From NCBI RefSeq assembly GCF_023218175.1, contig NZ_JALPTH010000028.1, positions 37,662 to 101,661 of the forward strand: 64,000 nt of DNA. Direction: 5' to 3'. Source of the stretch: Streptomyces lichenis. GTDB lineage: Bacteria; Actinomycetota; Actinomycetes; Streptomycetales; Streptomycetaceae. The stretch's first letter is position 1. Every line of letters begins with the position of its first letter. The position numbers and the translations under genes are program-made. Below the pieces are notes generated by a model. It did not search any database, had not been told where the DNA came from, and was given only the letters and a program-made list of their open reading frames with translations. This document shows, piece by piece, positions 1 through 7,912 of this stretch.

Positions 1-644
1 ACGAGCGGGTGCGCGACGCGCTCAAGCTCGCGGCGGACCGCGGCGGCATCAACCTGATGGAGGCCCCGCGCGCCGAGCTGGACCGGATGACCAACGGGCT
101 GAACCACCAGGGCCTGGTGCTGAGCGTCCCGGCCTACGAGTACGCGCACCCCGAGGACCTGGCCGCGGCCGCCTTCGACGAGGGCGAGGACCCGCTGATC
201 GTCGCCCTGGACGGGGTCACCGACCCGCGCAACCTCGGCGCCGTCGTCCGCTCCGTGTCGGCCTTCGGCGGCCACGGCGTGGTCGTCCCCGAGCGGCGCG
301 CCGCCGGGATGACCGCGGGCGCCTGGAAGACCTCCGCCGGCACCGCCGCCCGCACCCCGGTGGCCCGCGCCACCAACCTGACCCGGGCCCTGGAGGCGTA
401 CCAGAAGGCCGGGCTGACCGTGGTCGGCCTGGCCGCGGACGGCGAGGCCGAGGTGGGCGACCTGGAGGCGCTGGGCGGCCCCGTGGTCATCGTGGTCGGC
501 AGCGAGGGCAAGGGCCTGTCCCGGCTGGTCGGCGAGACCTGCGACATCCGGGTCCGCATCCCGATGCCGGGCGGCGCCGAGTCGCTCAACGCCGGTGTCG
601 CGGCCGGTGTGGTGCTGTACGAGGCGGCCCGCCGCCGCGTCTGA
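1..644 (+). CDS. rlmB: 23S rRNA 2'-O-ribose methyltransferase (TrmH/RlmB family), 3' part
   Basis: SPOUT-class RNA methyltransferase, truncated by the window edge; the reading frame is open from base 3, so the start lies upstream. The visible 214 residues hold the end of the substrate-binding domain and the full SPOUT domain. Family motifs are present in order: motif 1 (DGVTDPRNLGAVVRS, with the conserved N and R), motif 2 (VVGSEGKGLS), and motif 3 (IPMPGGAESLNAGVAAG, the AdoMet-binding trefoil knot). The family methylates the ribose of G2251 (E. coli numbering) in 23S rRNA. The Streptomyces paralogue could modify another site, such as the thiostrepton-loop type; the residues seen fit RlmB best. 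A separate gene usually lies upstream (cysteinyl-tRNA synthetase in many actinomycetes) but is not in view. Confidence 0.93.
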   Translation, partial: ERVRDALKLAADRGGINLMEAPRAELDRMTNGLNHQGLVLSVPAYEYAHPEDLAAAAFDEGEDPLIVALDGVTDPRNLGAVVRSVSAFGGHGVVVPERRAAGMTAGAWKTSAGTAARTPVARATNLTRALEAYQKAGLTVVGLAADGEAEVGDLEALGGPVVIVVGSEGKGLSRLVGETCDIRVRIPMPGGAESLNAGVAAGVVLYEAARRRV

Positions 645-747
645 CGGCGCCGCCGTCCGGTAGCCCGGCCGGGCGTACATGATCTTGACGGGTCTCGGAC
701 ATTCCGCGGCCGTCAAGCAGTGTCCTATCGCCGCATCACTCGGTTAG

Positions 748-2523
748 ATGAGTGTGGACACCAGAACGCCCCGGCCCGGGTTCGACGACCAGCCTGCGCT
801 GAGCATGGTCAAGGTGGATTGCGATCCCGCGCAGGTCATCGTGAACCACGCCAGCTTCCGTGTGAGGCTCGCCCCGGCGCAGCAGCCCCGGTACACGGCG
901 AACCCCACCCGGGTGCCCGCCTTCGGCGCGGGCGCCAAGCCCGTGCCCCGGGCCGGGGCACCCGCCCGCCGGCGTGCGCCGGTGGTGTGGAGCGGCAAGT
1001 CCTCACCCGGCGACCCGGGCGCCACCGGCCTCCTCCAGGCCGTCCGCCAGACCGCCGCCGTGCCGGCCGCCGCCGGCGCGCTCCGGGACACCGGTGCCAT
1101 CGGGACCGTGGACGCCGGCTCCACCCAGCTGATCCCCCGGGTGGACCTCACCGGCGACACCATGCCCAACCCGGTGGTCGCCCCCCGCCGCAGCCCGGAC
1201 GCCGGGCCGATCCTGCCCCCCATGCGGCGGGCGGTCGGCGCCTACGACGAGCGCCCCGCCGAGACCACCGCCTTCCCCGGCTACGGCGGCCCCTCCGGTC
1301 ACGGCGACGACCGGTACGGCTACGAGGACCACCGCTCCGCCGACGTCCGCGAGGACGCCGACATCGACGGCCCCGCCACCGGCGCCCTCCCGGCCGCCTC
1401 CCACCGCCACGCCTACTACCCCGGCCGCCGGATGAACCTCGGGGTGGTCCTGCTCCCGCTCCGGGTCTTCCTCGGCTTCATCTCCATCTACGCCGGGATG
1501 GGCAAGCTCTGCGACCCCGTCTACTTCGACGGCGGCGAGCGGGGCTCCATGGTCACCTGGCTGACCTCGCTGCACCCCTGGCCGCTCGCCGAGCCGCTGC
1601 GGGACTTCGCCCTGGCCCACCCGGTCGGCGCGGGCCTCACCGTGGCGTTCGCCCAGGTGATCGTGGGTGTGCTCACCGTGCTCGGCCTCTGGCAGCGGGT
1701 CGCCGCGGTCTTCGGCGCCCTGCTCTCGGCCGCGCTGATCCTGACCGTCAGCTGGAAGTCGGTGCCGGTCTACGAGGCCCCGGACTTCATCTTCCTGGCC
1801 GCCTGGTCGCCGCTGCTGATCGCGGGCGCCCCGGTGTACTCGCTGGACGGCCGGCTGGCCGGCGAGGCCTGGCGCACCCTCGGCCCGCGCTCCGACCTGC
1901 GCGACCTGCGCCGCCGGGTGCTGCGCCGGGGCGGGATCATCGCCGCCGTGGTCGTCGGGCTCACCCTGCTGGTCGGCTCGGTGCTCGGCGGCGCGGTCCG
2001 CTCCACCCAGATGGTCACCGTGCCCGGCCCGGACGGCGACCCGATCAACCACCTGCCCGGCCAGGTGCTGCCCCGCGAGCGCCAGCAGCAGCGCTCCTCC
2101 TCCACCTCCCCCGAGTCGGCCACCCGCAGCCCCGAGCCGTCCGCCTCCACCGCCGGCCCCGCGGGCACCTCGGCCGAGGACCGCACCGCCACCCCGACCG
2201 AGGAGGCCGCCCCCGAGGCCGAGCAGGGCGTGGACGAGCAGCCGGCCGCCACCCAGGGCACCGGCCAGGAGGCCCCCGAGCAGTCCGAGCCGGTCCCGCC
2301 CCCGTCCTCCAGCGCCGGCCCCAGCTCCAGCGGCGGCGGCGACGAGGCCCCCTCCTACGACGGCGGCTCCTCCGGCGGCAGCGGCGGCAGCGAGGAGAAC
2401 ACCTCCTCCACCGGCGGCGGCACCGACGGCGGCTCCTCCTCCACCGGTGGCTCCTCCTCCACCAGCGGCGGCTCCAGCGGCAGCGGCGGCAACCGCAACC
2501 CTCTGGGCGGCCTGCTCGGCTGA
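748..2523 (+). CDS. DoxX-like membrane protein with long low-complexity tails
   Basis: 591 residues. Residues 1-228 are hydrophilic, Pro/Arg-rich and probably cytosolic. From about residue 229 (MNLGVVLLPLRVFLGF) to about 430 there are several membrane segments arranged as in the DoxX/SURF4 family, including the typical early stretch ISIYAGMGKLCDP followed by a periplasmic loop and further hydrophobic helices (VGAGLTVAFAQVIVGVLTVLG, VAAVFGALLSAALILTVS). After the last helix (about residue 395-415) comes a tail of some 160 residues rich in Ser, Gly, Glu and Thr, presumably extracellular. DoxX proteins are loosely linked to oxidative-stress and thiol systems, but no substrate can be assigned. 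A perfect-palindrome terminator follows the stop codon. Confidence 0.8.
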   Translation: MSVDTRTPRPGFDDQPALSMVKVDCDPAQVIVNHASFRVRLAPAQQPRYTANPTRVPAFGAGAKPVPRAGAPARRRAPVVWSGKSSPGDPGATGLLQAVRQTAAVPAAAGALRDTGAIGTVDAGSTQLIPRVDLTGDTMPNPVVAPRRSPDAGPILPPMRRAVGAYDERPAETTAFPGYGGPSGHGDDRYGYEDHRSADVREDADIDGPATGALPAASHRHAYYPGRRMNLGVVLLPLRVFLGFISIYAGMGKLCDPVYFDGGERGSMVTWLTSLHPWPLAEPLRDFALAHPVGAGLTVAFAQVIVGVLTVLGLWQRVAAVFGALLSAALILTVSWKSVPVYEAPDFIFLAAWSPLLIAGAPVYSLDGRLAGEAWRTLGPRSDLRDLRRRVLRRGGIIAAVVVGLTLLVGSVLGGAVRSTQMVTVPGPDGDPINHLPGQVLPRERQQQRSSSTSPESATRSPEPSASTAGPAGTSAEDRTATPTEEAAPEAEQGVDEQPAATQGTGQEAPEQSEPVPPPSSSAGPSSSGGGDEAPSYDGGSSGGSGGSEENTSSTGGGTDGGSSSTGGSSSTSGGSSGSGGNRNPLGGLLG

Positions 2524-2542
2524 GCCGCTCTCTCCCCCCGCA

Positions 2543-2580
2543 GGGGCGCCGCCCGTGGATCGATCCACGGGCGGCGCCCC
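2543..2580. terminator. Perfect palindrome terminator
   Basis: A 38-bp uninterrupted palindrome (arm GGGGCGCCGCCCGTGGATC, 19 nt, then its exact complement) sits between two convergent genes, so it can act as a terminator in both directions. It has no U-tract, as is usual in Streptomyces. Confidence 0.8.
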
Positions 2581-2598
2581 TCTCCGTCTCCCAAGTCC

Positions 2599-3345
2599 CT
2601 ATCGGCCGCCCAGCTCCCTCCCCGCCTCCCTCAGGTCCTTCGCCGTGTCGATGGCGCGCCAGTACGCGCCCTGAGGCAACGGGAAGCCGGCGAGCCGCCG
2701 TTCACGGGCGAGCCGGGGGAAGGTGGTGCGCTCGTGGTCCCCGGTGTCGGGCAGCAGCGCGGCGAACTCCGCGGCGAAGACGTACACCCCGGCGTTGATC
2801 AGATACGGGGACGGGGGCGCCTCGACGAAGTCCGTGATGTGCCCGAAGGCGTCCGTCTCCACGGCCCCCCACGGGATACGGGGCCGGGCCAGGGCCAAGG
2901 TCGCGAGGGCGTCCCGCTCGGCGTGGAAGGCGGCCATCTCGCGCAGCGGGAAGCGGGTCCAGATGTCCCCGTTGGTGGCGTACCAGGGCTCCTCGGGGTG
3001 CGGCAGCCGGGCCGCCGCGTACTTCAGCCCGCCGCCCCGCCCCAGCGGCTCCTCCTCCACCACGGTGCTGACCCGCAGCGGCAGTTCCGCCGTCTCCAGC
3101 CACGCCTGCAGCACACCGGCCAGATGCCCGCAGGAGACCACGGCGTCCGTCACGCCCTCCTGGGCCAGCCAGGCAAGCTGAAAGCCGATGATCGGGGTCC
3201 CGGTGCCCGGGATCTCGACCATCGGCTTGGGTCGGTCGTCGGTGTAGGGGCGCAGCCGCGAGCCCTGCCCGCCCGCCAGCACAACGGCCTGCGTCGGGCC
3301 CTGCGCCGCCCCGGAGGCGGTACGGGGCGTGGGTGAGGTGTCCAT
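2599..3345 (-). CDS. Sugar-1-phosphate nucleotidyltransferase
   Basis: 248 residues, GT-A fold nucleotidyltransferase. The N-terminal signature is clear: VVLAGGQGSRLRPYT followed by RPKPMVEI, the phosphate-binding loop and the catalytic Lys region of NDP-sugar pyrophosphorylases. NGDIW at about residue 105 is the family's (T)GD metal site. It lacks the C-terminal left-handed beta-helix of GlmU/GlgC, so it is the short RmlA/ManC-like form; the NDP-sugar is not predictable. The ATG at 3345 is preceded after exactly 7 nt by TAGGGT (3353-3358), which fits a leaderless transcript. The open frame extends further upstream, but that stretch has no homology-like features. Confidence 0.85.
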   Translation of the reverse strand: MDTSPTPRTASGAAQGPTQAVVLAGGQGSRLRPYTDDRPKPMVEIPGTGTPIIGFQLAWLAQEGVTDAVVSCGHLAGVLQAWLETAELPLRVSTVVEEEPLGRGGGLKYAAARLPHPEEPWYATNGDIWTRFPLREMAAFHAERDALATLALARPRIPWGAVETDAFGHITDFVEAPPSPYLINAGVYVFAAEFAALLPDTGDHERTTFPRLARERRLAGFPLPQGAYWRAIDTAKDLREAGRELGGR

Positions 3346-3352
3346 GGGCCGC

Positions 3353-3358
3353 ACCCTA
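3353..3358 (-). promoter_or_regulatory. -10 hexamer for a leaderless transcript
   Basis: TAGGGT on the minus strand, 7 nt before the ATG of the nucleotidyltransferase gene. TANNNT at this spacing is the usual signature of leaderless genes in Streptomyces. No Shine-Dalgarno sequence lies in between. Confidence 0.5.
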
Positions 3359-3460
3359 GGCGCGCTGACGCCCAGGCGGCGTGCCAACGGCCGCGCGGCG
3401 CGGGCGCGGTGGGGGTGCCACGGGGCGGGGCGGGCGCGGCGCGGCTGGGCCCGACCGCCC

Positions 3461-3877
3461 TCAGCCAGTGTGGGCGACGCCGGAGGCGAAGGAGGTGTCG
3501 CAGACCGGGCGGGAGTAGGTCTGGGCGCGCACCGGGCCGTAGTGCTCGACGGCGGCGCGGCCGAGGGCCTTGGCGATCGACATGCAGTGCTTGGCGAGCG
3601 ACGGACGCTCCTCGACCTCGCGCTGGAGGCTGGTGAGGGCGAAGCCCGGGTCCTTCTGCTGGAGCTCGACGAGGAGCTTGTCCCGGAGCACGTCCTGCGG
3701 CGCGCGGCTCTTGGCGGCCGGGACGGAGACGTTCTCCGAGGAGGCGGTGAGCATCTGCGTCCCGGCGGTGTTGCCGGCCCACGGGACACTGGCGACCGCG
3801 AGGGTCCCGGAGAGCACCAGGACGACGGGCAGGACGAAGGCGAGGGAACGGCCGATACGGCGTGCGCTGTGGGTCAC
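3461..3877 (-). CDS. Small secreted protein of unknown function
   Basis: 138 residues. A Sec signal peptide is visible: basic start (HSARRIGR), hydrophobic core (SLAFVLPVVLVLSGTLAVASV) and a likely cleavage near residue 31-35. The mature part is small and mixed in charge, with two cysteines (KHCMSIAK and RPVCDT) that could form one disulfide. No known domain was recognised; proteins like this occur next to msiK in related genomes as far as I recall. The GTG start at 3877 has TACGCT exactly 7 nt upstream and no ribosome-binding site, so it is probably leaderless. Confidence 0.7.
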   Translation of the reverse strand: MTHSARRIGRSLAFVLPVVLVLSGTLAVASVPWAGNTAGTQMLTASSENVSVPAAKSRAPQDVLRDKLLVELQQKDPGFALTSLQREVEERPSLAKHCMSIAKALGRAAVEHYGPVRAQTYSRPVCDTSFASGVAHTG

Positions 3878-3884
3878 GGACGTG

Positions 3885-3890
3885 AGCGTA
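3885..3890 (-). promoter_or_regulatory. -10 hexamer for a leaderless transcript
   Basis: TACGCT on the minus strand, 7 nt before the GTG start at 3877, with no Shine-Dalgarno sequence between them. Confidence 0.5.
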
Positions 3891-4063
3891 GCGGCCGGTA
3901 GTGATTTGGAGACATTTAGTCACCCCCACGAGGGATGGTTCGATGCTCCTTTTCGAATGGAGAGTTGACGCGGCTGCCCGAATTGACCACTGTGCCGGGG
4001 TATTTGTCCCCAAAGATGATCATGTGAACCACGGCCTGAGCGCGTCCCCTCCGCCCGACGCAC

Positions 4064-4096
4064 GGACGGCCCCGTACCCGAAGTACGAGGCCGTCC
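4064..4096. terminator. Hairpin terminator of msiK
   Basis: Arms GGACGGCC(CC)GTAC and GTAC(GA)GGCCGTCC around a 5-nt loop, 25 bp past the msiK stop codon. Confidence 0.7.
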
Positions 4097-4120
4097 AGGA
4101 GCGTTGATCACTCAGCCAAG

Positions 4121-5263
<1,143 letters not shown>

Positions 5264-5363
5264 GGTGATGCGGTCCCTTCACCGGCAGGAACGTGCCGGA
5301 CGATCCGAGTAAAGGAAGGAAGCCCCCTGTTTCGAGGGTGAGGAGTGCCCTCCCCTCTCTCCC

Positions 5364-5379
5364 AGGGGTCTAGTCCACG
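5364..5379 (-). promoter_or_regulatory. DasR-responsive element (dre) upstream of msiK
   Basis: AGGGGTCTAGTCCACG matches 12 of 16 positions of the dre consensus ACTGGTCTAGACCACT, including the central GGTCTAG. It lies about 100 bp upstream of the msiK start and shares an identical 12-mer (GGTCTAGTCCAC) with the site ahead of nagK. DasR is the GntR-family repressor of aminosugar genes. Confidence 0.65.
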
Positions 5380-5470
5380 TCGCGGACTGCCGTGACGGTA
5401 CCCCGCCCGCCCCCTCCTGTCAGCCCTCCTCTACCCCCGTAATCCCGACCGTGACCCCTCCGTGTCCGGC

Positions 5471-5476
5471 TACACT
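5471..5476 (+). promoter_or_regulatory. -10 box of the tRNA-Thr promoter
   Basis: TACACT lies 9 nt before the first base of the tRNA; TGACCC about 18 bp upstream can serve as the -35. Confidence 0.5.
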
Positions 5477-5485
5477 CACCCCAGC

Positions 5486-5559
5486 GCCTCCTTAGCTCAG
5501 CTGGCCAGAGCACCGCTCTTGTAAAGCGGGGGTCGTCGGTTCGAACCCGACAGGGGGCT
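5486..5559 (+). tRNA. tRNA-Thr (anticodon TGT)
   Basis: 74 nt with a full cloverleaf. Acceptor arm GCCTCCT pairs with AGGGGGC, the D-arm is GCTC/GAGC, the anticodon stem CCGCT/AGCGG encloses the loop CTTGTAA with anticodon TGT, and the T-arm GTCGG-TTCGAAC-CCGAC is canonical. The discriminator is T and no CCA is encoded. The 3' end is a plausible integration target: an integrase remnant starts about 80 bp downstream, in the orientation usual for tRNA-integrated elements. Confidence 0.95.
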
Positions 5560-5576
5560 CGATCCCTACCAGGGTG

Positions 5577-5609
5577 AACGCCCCCGCGGTCTCGGACCGC
5601 GGGGGCGTT
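5577..5609 (+). terminator. tRNA terminator hairpin
   Basis: A 15-bp perfect stem (arm AACGCCCCCGCGGTC) with a 3-nt loop, 18 bp after the tRNA. Confidence 0.85.
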
Positions 5610-5635
5610 GAGGTAGTTCTTGACGGCAGTCCCGC

Positions 5636-5800
5636 TCAGCGACGCCGTTTCAGCAGGCAGCCATAGCCTCCCAGCGGTGGTTGTCGCTGACGTGGGTGTC
5701 GACGTTCATGGTCACCGCGATCTGCGAGTGGCCGAGGATCTCCCTGACGGTGCGGGGCGCGACGCCGGCGGCGAACAGCAGGGACGCGCAGCCGGAAAGC
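5636..5800 (-). pseudogene. Tyrosine integrase C-terminal remnant
   Basis: Only the last 50 or so codons of a tyrosine site-specific recombinase can be read on the minus strand. They contain LLFAAGVAPRTVREILGHSQ and then IAVTMNVDTHVSDNHRWEA. The first block is the ILGHS box that carries the conserved second catalytic His. In active relatives the second block reads MNVYTHV, where the Tyr is the DNA-cleaving nucleophile; here the codon is GAC (Asp). A frame change near the end separates HRWEAMAAC-stop from the expected LLKRRR C-terminus (ending at 5636). So three defects are visible: 5' deletion, nucleophile loss and a frameshift. It sits directly downstream of tRNA-Thr and marks a former integrative element (phage or AICE). 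Confidence 0.8.
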
Positions 5801-5836
5801 ATTCGGCCAATTACTCATGTACTACGCTGAAAGTCC

Positions 5837-6313
5837 CTAGACCGCGCTCCCTGCGGTTGGTGGGGCTGGGGGGATGCCGCCTGCGGCCGCCGGTGGGGAA
5901 CCGGCTTGAGGCGGCACCGTTGGAGCGGTGTTGGCAGCCATGGCGTTCACCTGACGGGCAAAGCTGCTCATGGCCTTGAAATCCGGCATTTTGCGCAGAA
6001 CGAATATGGCTGCGATCGAGCTCGCTGGCATACCTACCAGCAGAACGGCGTAACCGGATTCCCCCTTTTTCACCATCTCAAATGCCAACAAGGTGAATCC
6101 GAGAATGAGCCCGGCGGCGGCGAGTTGGCCGACCAGCACTTGAAGCATCTTGCCGATCGCCTCTAGCCGTTGCGCCCGATAGTCGGTGGTCAGGGTACGC
6201 AGTACGATTCGCAGGTTCTTCTTATTCGCTACTTCTAAGTGCTTGATCATTTCAAGTAGCTGCCCGGCCAGGTGGGAGTCTGCAGCGGCGTAGGACTCCG
6301 AGCGGTCGTTCAA
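5837..6313 (-). CDS. Two-TM membrane protein, second gene of an island pair
   Basis: 158 residues, not recognised. Residues 1-55 are helical and charged (EMIKHLEVANKKNLRIVLRT). Two membrane segments follow, about 57-80 and 87-106, with a short polar loop (KKGESG) between them. After that comes a soluble helix and a Pro/Ala-rich tail from about 130. The layout (N-terminal helix, TM hairpin, C-terminal helix) resembles SLATT-type membrane modules found with nucleotide-signal defence genes, but no signature proves this. It overlaps the upstream gene by 4 nt (ATGA), so the two are translationally coupled. G+C is visibly lower than in the flanks, and the gene lies between an integrase remnant and tRNA-Thr on one side and degraded genes on the other. 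Confidence 0.7.
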   Translation of the reverse strand: MNDRSESYAAADSHLAGQLLEMIKHLEVANKKNLRIVLRTLTTDYRAQRLEAIGKMLQVLVGQLAAAGLILGFTLLAFEMVKKGESGYAVLLVGMPASSIAAIFVLRKMPDFKAMSSFARQVNAMAANTAPTVPPQAGSPPAAAGGIPPAPPTAGSAV

Positions 6314-6996
6314 GCGCTCTTCTCCTGCAGGTCTGAGACCATCAAGGTGAGTGTCTGCTTCACTGGGTGGCTGGGATCGACGCTCTGCATGACCCGGCGT
6401 GCCGTGTCATGGTGGTGGTCGGCGTCTGCCGTTCCGTCACGGAGGCCGGATGCCTGTCCGTACTCTGCCACGATCTGCATAAGCAGAGTGAGCGCCGCAG
6501 TTGGATCCGTCTGACTCTTGCGTACGAGCCGGTTGACCGTGAGGTCTTCGACCCGTTCGTCCGCCAAGGAGTGCAGAGTCGCGTACAACTCACTGTTGCG
6601 ACGCATCCTTCGATCCAGGGAGAATCTAAGGGCGGCAAGAAAGAAGGCGACCGCGACCAGGGAAAATGCCGAGACCAAGCCGATGACCAGGATTGGCCAA
6701 CGTGTATCGGCGGCGAGGGCGACCGCGGCAAGGCCAGCTGACACGGCGGCGGACACGAAGCTACCCATCACGGCAGCGAGGCGTAATGAGGAAAGTCGCT
6801 TATGCGCCTTGCTGTCCGCAGGCCCCTTTGCCTCCGGCATGGTGCTGGTGATAGCGCTCAGCAGGGCGTTGAGCTCCTCTAGCCTGCCATTGAGGTCGCC
6901 TGAGCACCCCTCGCTCACATAGTGCGTTGGAGGCGAAGCGCCTGTGGGGGCTAAGACGCTCAGCACGCCGGCCCGTACGTTCTTCTTCCACGCCAT
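6310..6996 (-). CDS. Two-TM membrane protein, first gene of an island pair
   Basis: 228 residues from the ATG at 6996, which is chosen over an upstream ATG because GGGGG stands 5-9 nt before it. No family was recognised. Residues 35-70 form an amphipathic helix (RLEELNALLSAI). Membrane segments are at about 73-95 and 101-123, followed by a strongly basic stop (RFSLDRRMRRN). The C-terminal 95 residues are soluble and mostly helical, with a His-rich turn (DADHHHD). It shares the central TM hairpin with its partner 5837-6313, so the pair may form a hetero-oligomeric membrane complex. Candidate roles are abortive-infection effector or membrane sensor; this is inference from location and topology only. 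Codon use is more A/T-rich than in neighbours, which suggests transfer. Confidence 0.65.
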   Translation of the reverse strand: MAWKKNVRAGVLSVLAPTGASPPTHYVSEGCSGDLNGRLEELNALLSAITSTMPEAKGPADSKAHKRLSSLRLAAVMGSFVSAAVSAGLAAVALAADTRWPILVIGLVSAFSLVAVAFFLAALRFSLDRRMRRNSELYATLHSLADERVEDLTVNRLVRKSQTDPTAALTLLMQIVAEYGQASGLRDGTADADHHHDTARRVMQSVDPSHPVKQTLTLMVSDLQEKSA

Positions 6997-7107
6997 GTGG
7001 CCCCCAGCTGACAGCACGGTGGCGCACCGAAGGCGCGCCATGCACCTAATCAACCCGTACCCCTAGAGAACGGGCAACAAACACCCACAGCACCCACTTT
7101 GGTGCTC

Positions 7108-7129
7108 GGCTGTGATGTGTGTCACAGCC
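7108..7129. promoter_or_regulatory. CRP/BldD-like palindrome upstream of the island pair
   Basis: GGCTGTGA-N6-TCACAGCC is a perfect 8-bp inverted repeat whose core is TGTGA-N6-TCACA. It lies about 110 bp upstream of the start at 6996. It fits a CRP-type operator best; the GTGAC half-sites of BldD match only on one side. Confidence 0.45.
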
Positions 7130-7318
7130 TAAGTGGCATTGTAGTAGGGCGTGCCTCGTCGCGTAGGCGTTTTGGGCAAGGAGCGAGGCCGTTCCGCATG
7201 CGTTTCCTGGGCGTGTGATCCGGGGACGGGGCCCGGTGGGTGTTTCACCGGGGGAACGGCCGGCGTCCGGGGTCCCGGGTGCCACCCCTTCCACGTGAGT
7301 GACGCAGCGTATCTGCGT

Positions 7319-7648
7319 CTACGTGGTCAAGCTGGGCAGGTCGCCGTGTTCCGTCCACGTGTGTGGCGCGGCATGCCGAGCGAACAGACTGCACCCCTTC
7401 CCGTCCGCCCCTGGTTCCGCCGTCGGACAGTCCGCTAGCACCGCCGGCGCCACCTGTCCGTCCCCCCGCCACCGGAGCCAGAGCGCCGTCCCGTACTCCT
7501 GCTCATCGTCCAGCAGCCCGAAGTGCTCCCCGTCGCCATGCGCCCCCAGCTGGCACTGGACGCTGCGGTCCACGTCCCCCGCCCCCGACCGCTCCCGCGC
7601 CTCCCGCATCAGGTCGAGCGGCACCCGCCGCGTCCGCGTGCACCGCAT
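7319..7648 (-). CDS. Conserved Streptomyces hypothetical protein
   Basis: 109 residues from the ATG at 7648, chosen because GGAGGG stands 7-12 nt before it. The frame is open further upstream, where PVSPTVFPPCGCAVCRA could belong to a second small protein read in the same frame. The product begins MRCTRTRRVPLDL and carries CQLGAHGDGEHFGLL, a Trp-rich stretch (TALWLRWRGDG) and a C-terminal GCSLFARHAAPHTWTEH. Small Streptomyces proteins with this layout are common beside XRE regulators; I do not know a function. The divergent XRE gene at 7913 is its likely partner. Confidence 0.55.
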   Translation of the reverse strand: MRCTRTRRVPLDLMREARERSGAGDVDRSVQCQLGAHGDGEHFGLLDDEQEYGTALWLRWRGDGQVAPAVLADCPTAEPGADGKGCSLFARHAAPHTWTEHGDLPSLTT

Positions 7649-7912
7649 CACGGCACCCTCCGCACGGAGGTGAGGGAGTGGAGCCGCCGCCGCTCGACAT
7701 ACCGCGCACCCGCAGGGCGGGAAGACGGTGGGGCTGACGGGTAGGGGGGTGTCCTCGTCCACACGCACTTCGGTGGGCGTCCCCCAGGTGCGTCCGGAGT
7801 CGCGCGAGATCCGCGGACGGCGAAGAAGGGCCAACGGGTACGCAACCTGGGTAACATCACGAACGGTTGGCAGTGAACAGCGTTAGGTAGCTTCAGCGCC
7901 GGCGAGTGGCCG

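Noticed and set aside
7046..7294. 82-codon ORF in the gap upstream of the island pair
   Set aside because: No ribosome-binding site and no coding-type codon bias; it crosses the palindrome at 7108.
7060..7320. attR copy of the tRNA-Thr 3' end
   Set aside because: No match to the TTCGAACCCGACAGG block was seen by eye within the next 10 kb; the outer end of the island stays undefined.
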